NCBI GenBank assembly: GCA_050299555.1
Contig: JBNKWA010000090.1
Span: forward strand, 18,689 to 82,688
DNA from: JBNKWA01 sp050299555
GTDB taxonomy: Bacteria; Pseudomonadota; Alphaproteobacteria; Rhodobacterales; Rhodobacteraceae
Reading direction: 5' to 3'
Length of the DNA stretch: 64,000 bases
Shown: positions 9,043-16,605 of the stretch, piece by piece
Position numbering within the stretch: the stretch's first letter is position 1
Layout of the letters: every line of letters starts with the position of its first letter
The notes under the pieces: generated by a model
What the model was told of the DNA's origin: nothing
Seen by the model: the letters and a program-made list of their open reading frames with translations, nothing else
Database searches by the model: none
Program-made: the position numbers and the translations under genes

Positions 9043-9076
9043 CCGCCCAGCCCCAACTCGACGCGCCGGCGCGGTC

Positions 9077-9697
9077 TCAGTCGGTGGCGAAGCAGTAGAG
9101 CAGCCCGTCGCCGCCCGTCCCCTGCAGCGCCTCCAGCCCGCAGCCCCCGCGCGAGCCGTGGGACGAGTTCCACGACTTCGCCGGCGGCGACTCGTCCAGC
9201 CCCATGCGGTCGTGATGCCCGACCATGCCGGCGGTCTCGGCCCCGGCCGAGGTCCAGTCCTCGCAGGTCATGCCCTCGGCGACGGTGCCCTCCGGCGTCG
9301 ACCCGGTCAGGATGTCGTGGCGGTTGGGGCTGTCGCCGCGGCCGTTGACCACCTCGCCCCGCTCGTTCAGCGCCGTCTCCTTGCCGATATTGTTCTGGCC
9401 ATGCAGCGCCTCGACGCTCTCGGCGATCACCACCCCGGCGGCATTCACCCATGGCCCGGCTCCGATCCGGTCGCGGGCATTCTCGGTGCTGGTGGACAGA
9501 TACGCCGCCCAGCTGCGCCCGCTCACCCCCGCCGCCTCGGCCAGGCTGGCGCAATGGGCGTCCGCCCCGGCCAGCCCGCCGAAATTGCCACCATTGCCCG
9601 GGTTCTGGCTGGTGACGAAAAAGCTCATGCCCTCCTGCGCCGCGGCGGAACCGGCAAGCATCGCCGCGCAGGCGGCGGTGATCAGCACCCTGGTCAT
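9077..9697 (-). CDS. secreted lectin-like protein (DUF1554-type)
   Basis: A 206-residue exported protein has a signal peptide (MTRVLITAACAAMLAGSAAAQ). The mature part has GGLAGADAHCASLAEAAG, AYLSTSTENARDRIG, HDILTGSTPEG, CEDWTSAG and a C-terminal LLYCFATD with paired cysteines. This is the layout of the C-type-lectin-like DUF1554 family found in bacterial surface proteins; the ligand is not known. ATG 9697 is preceded by GAGGAG. It is transcribed convergently with the YodC-like gene and divergently from the helical/TPR pair. Confidence 0.75.
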   Translation of the reverse strand: MTRVLITAACAAMLAGSAAAQEGMSFFVTSQNPGNGGNFGGLAGADAHCASLAEAAGVSGRSWAAYLSTSTENARDRIGAGPWVNAAGVVIAESVEALHGQNNIGKETALNERGEVVNGRGDSPNRHDILTGSTPEGTVAEGMTCEDWTSAGAETAGMVGHHDRMGLDESPPAKSWNSSHGSRGGCGLEALQGTGGDGLLYCFATD

Positions 9698-9863
9698 GGT
9701 CGTCTCCTCGTTCTCGCCGGTCGTGCGCCGGCCACACCGGCCACCTAGGGCGCCCCCGGCCCGCGTCCAGCCCCCATCCAGCCCCCGTCCAGCCGCCCGG
9801 CGACGACACGCCGACGATGTGCTACCCTCCCGGGTCATTGCCGACGGAAAGGATTCGCACACC

Positions 9864-10298
9864 ATGATTGCACCGGTCATTTTCGACATGCTCCTCGCCG
9901 GGGCGAAGCTGCTGGCGACCAGCGCCGCCGGAGAGTTCGCCAAGGGCGCCGGCAAGACCGCCTTCGAGGCGCTGAAGGCCCGGCTGACCGAAAAGGGCGC
10001 CGCCAGCGTGGCGCTGATCGAGCAGGCGCCGGCCAACCCCACCTATGCCGACCTGATCAGGGCAGAGCTGGAACGGCCCGCCATCGCCGGGGACGAGACC
10101 GCGCTTTCCCTCGCTCAGGCGCTTTCCGAGGCCATCGCCGCCCTGCCGGAACCGGCGCTGGCCGCCGCCGCGATCGACCGCTCGGTCATCCGCGCCGTCC
10201 GCGACGCCAATCTCAGCGATATCGAGGGTATGCGCGACACCACGGTCGAGGGCGGACAGGACGTCAACATTACCGGGGTGCGCGCACCAAAAAAGTGA
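9864..10298 (+). CDS. helical protein of the helical/TPR pair, unknown function
   Basis: This 144-residue protein was not assigned to a family. Residues 1-100 are Ala/Leu-rich helices (AGAKLLATSAAGEFAKGAGK), resembling the N-terminal helical segment of many bacterial NTP-dependent conflict proteins. Residues 122-144 turn into a strand-like GGQDVNITGVRAPKK, which parallels AGRDVNVTVNQ at the start of the next protein. That parallel suggests the two proteins share an interaction motif. Start ATG 9864 has GGAAAGGA upstream. Its TGA overlaps the GTG of the TPR gene (GTGA), implying translational coupling. Confidence 0.65.
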   Translation: MIAPVIFDMLLAGAKLLATSAAGEFAKGAGKTAFEALKARLTEKGAASVALIEQAPANPTYADLIRAELERPAIAGDETALSLAQALSEAIAALPEPALAAAAIDRSVIRAVRDANLSDIEGMRDTTVEGGQDVNITGVRAPKK

Positions 10299-12070
10299 CC
10301 GGGGCGGGGGAGGGCTCCGCCGAAGCCCCCGTCTCTGTCACGGCCGATGCGGGACGGGACGTCAACGTTACCGTCAACCAGCTCGACGCCCAGACCTTCC
10401 TCGACATGGTCGCCAAGGACAAGGGCTATCTTTCGCCGGACGAGGCGCAGGCCCTGCGCGACCAGCTTGCCCGCACCCAGGCCGATCTCGACGCCCTGCG
10501 CAACACCAACCAGTACTGGGGCGCTGAGGTGGAAAAGGTCATCGCCGCCTTCAACGCCTCCGAACCGGACAAGGCGCAGGAGGCCTTCGCCCGCATCGAC
10601 GCCCTGATCGACGCAAGGCGGCAGGAACGGCAGGCCGAACAGCGCGCCGACGATGTTGCGCAAGCCAGGTCCAGACACGCCCAGGCGACCCTGCTCTATC
10701 CGCATCAGGCTTCGCGGCAACTGCCGCTCTTCCGGCAGGCGGCGGAACTGGCCCAGACCCGGGTCTGGTACTGGATCGACTATGGCCGCGCCTGCATCGT
10801 CACCGGCAACCTTGCCGATGCGGCAACGGCGTTCGGGGCCGCCGAGGCGCATGCGCGGACATCCGGTGACCTCCGCGATGTTTCCTGCTGCCTGACCGAC
10901 CTCGGCGATGTCCGCCTGGCTCAGGGCGACCTGCCGGCGGCGCTGGAGGCTTTTGAGGAGGGGCTGGGCATCGCCCGCGACCTTGGCCAGCGGGACCCCG
11001 GCAACGCGGGACGGGCGCGGGATGTCTCGGTGTCGCTTGACAGGATCGGCGATGTCCGCGTCGCGCAAGGCAACCTGCCGGCCGCGATTGAGGCCTATGA
11101 GGAAGGCCTCGCCATCCGCCGCGACCTCGCCGCCCGCGACCCCGGCAACGCGGGATGGGCGCGGGATGTCTCGGTGTCGCTGAACAAGGTCGGCGATGTC
11201 CGCGTCGCGCAGGGCGACCTGCTGGCGGCGCTGAAGGCGTATGAAGAAAGCCTCACCATCCACCACGACCTTGCCAGCCGCGATCCCGGCAACGCGGAAT
11301 GGGCGCGGGATGTGTCGGTGTCGCTGAACAAGGTCGGCGATGTCCGCAGGGCCCAGGGCGACCTGAAGGCGGCGCTGGAGGGCTATCAGGAAAGCCTCGC
11401 CATCCGCCGCGACCTTGCCAGCCGCGACCCCGGCAATGCGGGCTGGGCGCGGGATGTCTCGGTGTCGCTGAACAAGGTCGGCGATGTCCGCGTCGCGCAG
11501 GGCGACCTGCCGGCGGCGCTGCAGGCGTATGAGGAAAGCCTCGGCATCCGCCGCGACCTGGCCAGCCGCGATCCCGGCAACGCGGGATGGGCGCGGGATG
11601 TGTCCATTTCCCAAGAGCGGATTGGTGATGCAAGGTTGGCACAAGGCGATCTCGCAGCCGCTCTCCTCGCGTATGAAGAGCGGCTGAGCATCATGCGCGA
11701 CCTCGCCGCCCGCGACCCCGGCAACGCGGGATGGGTTCGGGATGTCTCGGTGTCGCTGAACAAGGTCGGCGATGTCCTCAGGGCCCAGGGCGACCTGCCG
11801 GCCGCGCTGAAGGCGTATGAGGAAAGCCTCGGCATCGCCCGCGACCTCGCCAGCCGCGATCCCGGCAACGCGGGGTGGGCGCGGGACCTCGTGGTGTCCT
11901 ATGCAAAACTCGCGCAGGCGGACCCGTCGCAGGCGGTGCACTGGTGGGGCGAGGCGCACGGGATCGTCGCCGACATGGAGGCGCGGGGTGTCCTTGCCCC
12001 CGTCGATCGCTGGATGGTCGACGAGACCCGCACCCGGCGGGATGCCGCCCGCGCCGCCCGCCCGGACTGA
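10295..12070 (+). CDS. tetratricopeptide repeat protein with 48-residue repeats
   Basis: A 591-residue protein. Residues 12-30 contain a strand-like AGRDVNVTVNQ. Residues 50-130 are coiled-coil-like (DEAQALRDQLARTQADLDAL). Residues 194-529 comprise seven nearly identical 48-residue TPR units with the core SLNKVGDVRVAQGDLPAAL and the hinge RDPGNAGWARD. A degenerate eighth unit and a charged tail follow. No signal peptide, ATPase or effector domain is visible, so it is probably a scaffold. GTG 10295 overlaps the upstream stop. TPR proteins of this type are often linked to STAND or CHAT conflict systems, but no such partner is present in the window. Confidence 0.8.
   Translation: MTGAGEGSAEAPVSVTADAGRDVNVTVNQLDAQTFLDMVAKDKGYLSPDEAQALRDQLARTQADLDALRNTNQYWGAEVEKVIAAFNASEPDKAQEAFARIDALIDARRQERQAEQRADDVAQARSRHAQATLLYPHQASRQLPLFRQAAELAQTRVWYWIDYGRACIVTGNLADAATAFGAAEAHARTSGDLRDVSCCLTDLGDVRLAQGDLPAALEAFEEGLGIARDLGQRDPGNAGRARDVSVSLDRIGDVRVAQGNLPAAIEAYEEGLAIRRDLAARDPGNAGWARDVSVSLNKVGDVRVAQGDLLAALKAYEESLTIHHDLASRDPGNAEWARDVSVSLNKVGDVRRAQGDLKAALEGYQESLAIRRDLASRDPGNAGWARDVSVSLNKVGDVRVAQGDLPAALQAYEESLGIRRDLASRDPGNAGWARDVSISQERIGDARLAQGDLAAALLAYEERLSIMRDLAARDPGNAGWVRDVSVSLNKVGDVLRAQGDLPAALKAYEESLGIARDLASRDPGNAGWARDLVVSYAKLAQADPSQAVHWWGEAHGIVADMEARGVLAPVDRWMVDETRTRRDAARAARPD
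10874..11881 (+). repeat. seven tandem 144-bp repeats in the TPR gene
   Basis: Seven consecutive 144-bp units encode the 48-residue repeat. Units 3, 4, 5 and 7 share long identical DNA stretches, while units 1 and 6 are more diverged. The high nucleotide identity implies recent expansion or gene conversion. Confidence 0.9.
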
Positions 12071-12181
12071 AGCGACTGGCCTGTCATTTCCGTGCCAACA
12101 GACGAGCGGGCCATGCCGTTTGCGGCCGAAAACCTCGCCCGGGCAATCGCGGCGGCGAACCGGGACGGCCGCTAGATGGCC

Positions 12182-12263
12182 CGTCCCCACGGGTGTCCCC
12201 ACCGGCGTTAACACTTTTATCGTTATAAATCATACACTTGACCATGCGTCCCCGTGGGGACGC
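12182..12263 (+). repeat. GTCCCC/GGGGAC repeat R1
   Basis: An 82-bp element with a left arm of two GTCCCCAC motifs, an AT-rich middle (GCGTTAACACTTTTATC), CTTGAC, and a right-hand palindrome CGTCCCCGTGGGGACG. The middle matches R4 (18964-19043, opposite strand). Confidence 0.85.
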
Positions 12264-12344
12264 TCTGGGGACGCTCCTTCCGGGGCCCCAAATTCGGGGG
12301 AAATCGCGTCCGCCCTCCCGCCCTCCCGCCTCGGGCGCGGAAAA

Positions 12345-12417
12345 CGTGTCCCCACGGGTGTCCCCACGGGAAATGTCGCGATTCCAGTATCTTGACCCCC
12401 CGTCCCCATGGGGACGC
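12345..12417 (+). repeat. GTCCCC/GGGGAC repeat R2
   Basis: A 73-bp element of the same design as R1. Its right half (CTTGACCCCCCGTCCCC, then ATGGGGACGC) is identical to that of R3 at 18833-18913 on the other strand. Confidence 0.85.
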
Positions 12418-12463
12418 TTCTTTTCTCGCCCTGAACCGCGTTCCCTGCCAATCTGGGCCGGCC

Positions 12464-13888
12464 ATGTTCCGCACCGTCGAGATCCCGCTCTGGCTGCTGG
12501 TCCTGATCCTGGCCTTCGCCGCGATCGCGGTCCTGTCGCATTTCCTCGTCCCCTCGGTGCGTTGGTTCCTGCGGCTGCGGCTCAACCGCGCCATCGAGCG
12601 GCTGAACACGCGGCTGGCGCTGAAGATCCCGGCCTTCACCCTGACCCGGCGCCGGGTGCTGGTGGACCGGCTGGTGCACGACCCCCAGGTGGCCGCGGCG
12701 ATCGAGGACCACGCGCGGACGGAAGGCGTGCCGCTGTCGGTGGCCGCCGACCTCGCCCGCCGCTATGCCCGCGAGACGGTGCCGTCCTTCTCGGCCTTCG
12801 CCTACTTCACCTTCGGCACGCGGGTGTCGCGCTGGCTGGCCACCTGGCTCTACGACGTGCGGCTGACCACTGTGGACCCGGGCGCGCTGGACGCCCTGCC
12901 CGACACCGCGACGGTGGTCTTCGTGATGAACCACCGCTCGAACATGGACTACCTGCTGGTCACCTACCTGGTGTCGGACCGCACCACGCTGTCCTACGCG
13001 GTGGGCGAGTGGGCCAAGGTCTGGCCGCTCAGCGCGCTGATCCGCGCCGTCGGGGCGTATTTCATCCATCGCCGCTCGCGCAGCCGCCTCTATCGGCGGG
13101 TGATTGCCCGCTATGTCCAGATGGCGACAGAGGGCGGCGTGACCCAGGCGCTGTTCCCGGAAGGCGGGCTCAGCCGCGACGGCGCCCCGGGCCAGCCCAA
13201 GCTCGGCATCCTCAGCTATATCGTCGAGGGGTTCGCACCCGAGGGCCGGCGCGACGTGGTCTTCGTGCCGGTCAGCCTCGCCTATGATCGGATCATCGAG
13301 GACCGCCACCTGGTGACCGACACCAGCCGCCCGGTCCCGACCTTCCGTGCCATGTTCGCCTCGGCCATCGGCTTCGTGGCGCGGCAGGCCTGGAAGCGGC
13401 TCAAGGGCCGGCGGCGGGAGTTCGGCCGCGCCGCGGTCCGGATCGGCCGGCCGGTGTCGCTTCGGTCCTTTCTCGCCGATGCCGCGGGCGGTGAGGCACG
13501 ACCGGTCGAGGCGCTGGGCGCGCTGCTGATGCAGCGGATCGCCGCGGAAGTGCCGATCCTGCCGGTGCCGCTGGTGGCGGCGGCGCTGCTGCGCCATCCG
13601 GACGGGCGGATGGCGCTTTCCGCCCTGCCCGCCGCAGTGGTTGCGCTCGACGAATCGGCCAGCGGCGGCGACGCCCGCCTGTGCGACCAGCCCGACTTTG
13701 CCGCCGATGAGGTCATCGCCGGTGCGGTCGCGCAGCTTCGAGACCGCGGCATCGTCAGCGTTGACGGCGTCACCGTCGCCCTCCGCGACGGCAAGCGGCC
13801 GCTTTTGGCCTTCTACGCCAACGGCCTGTCCGGGCGACTGCCTCTGGAGACCTCGCGCGCCACAGCCGATACCAAGGTCGCGCAATAA
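12464..13888 (+). CDS. glycerol-3-phosphate acyltransferase (PlsB-like)
   Basis: A 474-residue membrane-associated acyltransferase. All four GPAT motifs are visible: NHRSNMDY (residues 156-163, H157 and D162), GAYFIHRR (197-204), FPEGGLSRDG (231-240) and VPVSLAYDR (268-276). These patterns are closer to PlsB (acylation of sn-glycerol 3-phosphate, the first step of phospholipid synthesis) than to PlsC. It is much shorter than E. coli PlsB. An N-terminal hydrophobic helix (residues 8-30) should anchor it. Start ATG 12464. The stop codon lies inside the TTGC/GCAA palindrome upstream of ccr. Confidence 0.85.
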   Translation: MFRTVEIPLWLLVLILAFAAIAVLSHFLVPSVRWFLRLRLNRAIERLNTRLALKIPAFTLTRRRVLVDRLVHDPQVAAAIEDHARTEGVPLSVAADLARRYARETVPSFSAFAYFTFGTRVSRWLATWLYDVRLTTVDPGALDALPDTATVVFVMNHRSNMDYLLVTYLVSDRTTLSYAVGEWAKVWPLSALIRAVGAYFIHRRSRSRLYRRVIARYVQMATEGGVTQALFPEGGLSRDGAPGQPKLGILSYIVEGFAPEGRRDVVFVPVSLAYDRIIEDRHLVTDTSRPVPTFRAMFASAIGFVARQAWKRLKGRRREFGRAAVRIGRPVSLRSFLADAAGGEARPVEALGALLMQRIAAEVPILPVPLVAAALLRHPDGRMALSALPAAVVALDESASGGDARLCDQPDFAADEVIAGAVAQLRDRGIVSVDGVTVALRDGKRPLLAFYANGLSGRLPLETSRATADTKVAQ

Positions 13889-13968
13889 AATTGCGACATA
13901 ATATTGCGTGAAAGCCTTGCGGCTGGTTGCATAGTTGCGCAGCCGATGCTAGCAACCGCAGCTATTGC
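13881..13968 (+). promoter_or_regulatory. TTGC/GCAA motif cluster upstream of ccr
   Basis: A palindrome CGCAATaaaATTGCG (13881-13895) overlaps the acyltransferase stop codon. TTGC recurs at 13891, 13904, 13917, 13927, 13935 and 13965, the first three exactly 13 bp apart, with a GCAA at 13952. Helical-phase spacing just ahead of ccr suggests an operator for a short-chain fatty acyl-CoA (RamB-type) regulator. That link to RamB is inference. Confidence 0.5.
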
Positions 13969-13997
13969 GGTGCAGCATCAAGGCGGGAATAATGACG

Positions 13998-15278
13998 ATG
14001 GCACTCGACAGGAAGGACACCGGAGCCATGGATGGCGCGGCGCAGAAGGATCTCTACCAGGTGGGTGAAATACCGCCTCTCGGCCATGTTCCAGCGAAGA
14101 TGTATGCCTGGGCCATCCGCAAGGAGCGCCACGGCGAACCAGATACCGCGATGCAGATCGAGGTTGTGGACACGCCGGCAATTGATTCGCACGAAGTCCT
14201 GGTCCTGGTCATGGCGGCGGGGGTCAACTACAACGGCGTCTGGGCCGCGCTCGGCATCCCGGTGTCGCCGTTCGACGGCCACAAGGCGCCCTACCACGTG
14301 GCCGGGTCGGATGCCTCCGGCATCGTCTGGGCCGTCGGCGACAAGGTCCGCCGCTGGAAGGTCGGCGATGAAGTTGTGATCCACTGCAACCAGGACGACG
14401 GCGACGACGAGCACTGCAACGGCGGCGACCCGATGTTCTCGCCAAGCCAGCGCATCTGGGGCTACGAGACGCCCGACGGCAGCTTCGCCCAGTTTACCCG
14501 TGTGCAGGCGCAGCAGCTCATGCGCCGGCCGCCGCACCTGACCTGGGAGGAGTCGGCGTGCTACACGCTGACGCTGGCGACCGCCTATCGGATGCTTTTC
14601 GGGCACCACCCGCACGAGCTGAAGCCCGGCCAGAACGTGCTGGTCTGGGGCGCGTCCGGCGGCCTCGGCTCGTTTGCCATCCAGCTCATCAACACCGCCG
14701 GGGCCAATGCCATCGGGGTGATCTCGGATGAATCCAAGCGCGACTTCGTGCTCAGCCTCGGTGCCAAGGGGGTCATCAACCGCAAGGACTTCAAGTGCTG
14801 GGGTCAGCTTCCCAAGGTCAACACGCCGGAATACAAGGCCTGGTTCGATGAGGTCCGCAAGTTCGGCAAGGCGATCTGGGACGTCACCGGCAAGGGGGTC
14901 AATGTCGACCTGGTGTTCGAGCATCCCGGTGAGGCGACCTTCCCGGTCTCGACCTTCGTGGTGAAGAAGGGCGGCATGGTGGTGATCTGCGCCGGCACAA
15001 CCGGCTACAACCTCACGCTCGACGCCCGCTATCTGTGGATGCACCAGAAGCGCGTGCAGGGCAGCCACTTCGCCAACCTCAAGCAGGCCAGCGCCGCCAA
15101 CCAGTTGATGCTGGAACGGCGGCTCGACCCATGCATGTCCGAGGTCTTTCCCTGGGACCAGATTCCCCAGGCGCACATGAAGATGCGGCGGAACGAGCAC
15201 AAGCCCGGCAACATGGCGGTGTTGGTCAGCGCCAAACGCAGCGGCTTGCGCACCCTCGAAGACGCGATGGCCGAATAG
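13998..15278 (+). CDS. ccr: crotonyl-CoA carboxylase/reductase
   Basis: It catalyses NADPH-dependent reductive carboxylation of crotonyl-CoA to ethylmalonyl-CoA, the key step of the ethylmalonyl-CoA pathway for acetate and C1 assimilation in bacteria lacking isocitrate lyase. The 426-residue MDR-family sequence contains VLVMAAGVNYNGVWA, HCNQDDGDDEHCNGGDPMF, the NADPH loop VWGASGGLGSFAIQL, VFEHPGEATFPVS and QGSHFANLKQASAANQL. It is nearly collinear with the Rhodobacter enzyme as remembered. The MALD start at 13998 fits the AGGCGGGAA ribosome site better than ATG 13992. Other pathway genes (ecm, mcd) are not adjacent. Confidence 0.95.
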   Translation: MALDRKDTGAMDGAAQKDLYQVGEIPPLGHVPAKMYAWAIRKERHGEPDTAMQIEVVDTPAIDSHEVLVLVMAAGVNYNGVWAALGIPVSPFDGHKAPYHVAGSDASGIVWAVGDKVRRWKVGDEVVIHCNQDDGDDEHCNGGDPMFSPSQRIWGYETPDGSFAQFTRVQAQQLMRRPPHLTWEESACYTLTLATAYRMLFGHHPHELKPGQNVLVWGASGGLGSFAIQLINTAGANAIGVISDESKRDFVLSLGAKGVINRKDFKCWGQLPKVNTPEYKAWFDEVRKFGKAIWDVTGKGVNVDLVFEHPGEATFPVSTFVVKKGGMVVICAGTTGYNLTLDARYLWMHQKRVQGSHFANLKQASAANQLMLERRLDPCMSEVFPWDQIPQAHMKMRRNEHKPGNMAVLVSAKRSGLRTLEDAMAE

Positions 15279-15348
15279 TCGCCGCCGCCGGGCGGGCCGT
15301 TGCGCTGGTCGCCCTCGTTACCGCTGTTGCCATTCAGCAACCGAATTG

Positions 15349-15368
15349 TCCCGCCTGCCGGCGGGACC
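15349..15368 (+). terminator. probable terminator after ccr
   Basis: A perfect 8-bp stem GTCCCGCC/GGCGGGAC with a four-base loop lies 70 bp after the ccr stop. There is no strong T-run, as usual in GC-rich alphaproteobacteria. Confidence 0.55.
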
Positions 15369-15507
15369 GTTACCTTCGCATCGCCTGAGAATCGGCCTCT
15401 GGCGGGTCTGCGCTGCCGACGGTGCTTCCCTTGTATATAGCGATTTCAATGACTTAGGCTGTCGCACCCCCCAAGATATGCGAGTTTTTCAATGCCAGGG
15501 TGAGTGC

Positions 15508-15523
15508 TAGTGTAAACACACTA
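15508..15523. promoter_or_regulatory. inverted repeat upstream of luxR unit
   Basis: TAGTGT-AAAC-ACACTA is a perfect 6-bp inverted repeat in the AT-rich stretch that must hold the promoter of the small ORF and luxR. It is a candidate operator; the regulator is unknown. Confidence 0.4.
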
Positions 15524-15569
15524 CCCACGGTATTAATCTTTCGTTAACCTTTGGCGAATGAGAGTGCAA

Positions 15570-15782
15570 ATGTCTCAGGAATGGATGATCGAGATACTGG
15601 CGGACATCCGCGCGTTCGCCGAACGGAACATGATGGTGGCTCTGGCCGAACAGCTGGACGACGCCATTATCATCGCGGCGCGGGAGGTGCATTCCGGGGC
15701 CAGCGTCCCAACGTGTCAGAGTAGCCATGCACGATCGGCTGGAAGCCTTCATCGACCAGTTGCAGAACGCGAAAACACTTGA
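15570..15782 (+). CDS. small conserved protein preceding luxR
   Basis: A 70-residue ORF begins MSQEWMIEILADIRAFAERN and continues LAEQLDDAIIIAAREV, a helical acidic module. As remembered, similar short proteins precede luxR genes in other Rhodobacterales. The module occupies residues 1-45. The last 19 codons overlap the start of luxR (15727) in another frame and look unconserved, so overlap and coupling may matter more than that tail. An in-frame ATG at 15558 is possible, but MSQEW is the more typical opening. Its function is unknown; a role as modulator of the LuxR regulator is only a guess. Confidence 0.6.
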   Translation: MSQEWMIEILADIRAFAERNMMVALAEQLDDAIIIAAREVHSGASVPTCQSSHARSAGSLHRPVAERENT

Positions 15783-16440
15783 GAGTGTTCAGGTCGCGGT
15801 CAGTTGCCTGCGCGAAGTCTACGATACCGAGCACATCATCTACCACACGGTCGGGGCCACCGGGCAGGAATACGGCGCCTATACCTACGATGACGCCTGG
15901 GTCGATCACTACAAGACGGCCCGCTATGGCGGTATCGATCCGGTCGTTCTCGGCGCCCTGCGCCATTTCCACCCCGTCGACTGGAAGCGTCTCGACTGGT
16001 CCGGTCGGCGCGAGCGGGCCTTTTTCGGCGAGGCGGTGGAGAACGGCATCGGACCGCAGGGCCTCACGGTTCCGATCCGCGGCGTCAACGGCGTCTTTGC
16101 GATGTTCTCGGTCACCGGCCGCGCCAGTGACAAGCAGTGGGAGTCGTTTTCGCGCGAGAACGGCCGCGACTTCCTGCTTCTGTCGCACTACGTCCATCAC
16201 CGCGCCACCGAGCTGATGGGAGAGGCCCAGCCCGACCAGGCTCGGGGCCTTTCGCCACGCGAGCGAGATGTGCTCAGCATGCTCTCGGTCGGGCGCTCGC
16301 GGCAGGAGGCCGCAGAGGCGCTGAAGATCTCCGAGCACACTTTCCGGGTCTATGTTGATTCGGCCCGCTACAAGCTCGGGGCGGTCAACACGGTCCATGC
16401 GGTGGCCCTAGCGGTCCAGCTCGGCCTCGCCAATCCCTGA
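15727..16440 (+). CDS. LuxR-family quorum-sensing transcriptional regulator
   Basis: A 237-residue acyl-homoserine-lactone-responsive regulator. The N-terminal autoinducer-binding domain (about 10-160) keeps the ligand-pocket residues W58, Y62, D71, P72 and W86 (YDDAWVDHY, GGIDPVV), and G112. The C-terminal GerE helix-turn-helix starts at GLSPRERDVL (174-183), with the recognition-helix region EHTFRVYVDSARYKLG. ATG 15727 overlaps the preceding small ORF. The cognate synthase gene follows 165 bp downstream in the same direction, a classic luxR-luxI arrangement. Confidence 0.93.
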   Translation: MHDRLEAFIDQLQNAKTLESVQVAVSCLREVYDTEHIIYHTVGATGQEYGAYTYDDAWVDHYKTARYGGIDPVVLGALRHFHPVDWKRLDWSGRRERAFFGEAVENGIGPQGLTVPIRGVNGVFAMFSVTGRASDKQWESFSRENGRDFLLLSHYVHHRATELMGEAQPDQARGLSPRERDVLSMLSVGRSRQEAAEALKISEHTFRVYVDSARYKLGAVNTVHAVALAVQLGLANP

Positions 16441-16473
16441 AAATTCGCATCGCCGCCGGGTACATTGATAAGC

Positions 16474-16493
16474 CGCGCGCGCATGCGTGCGCG
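16474..16493. promoter_or_regulatory. 20-bp imperfect palindrome between luxR and luxI
   Basis: CGCGCGCGCATGCGTGCGCG is symmetric at 18 of 20 positions around GCATGC. Its length equals a lux box and it lies about 110 bp ahead of the synthase start. The GC bias means it could be chance or part of a transcript end. Confidence 0.35.
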
Positions 16494-16605
16494 TGCCAGA
16501 ATCGCCCTCCTTTCTCAACGACCGACTTCGGGCGCACGGTTGTAAAACGTTAACCCACCCGGCCGGTTTCTTGGTGCCATCCACTTGTCAGGGGCACCGA
16601 AAAAC

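Larger units (their letters stand above)
12071..12463. other. 393-bp intergenic stretch carrying two REP-like repeats
   Basis: No gene was recognised between the TPR gene and the acyltransferase gene. It contains the two GTCCCC-rich repeats described separately, and further GGGGAC and CGGGGCCCC motifs between them. Confidence 0.7.
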
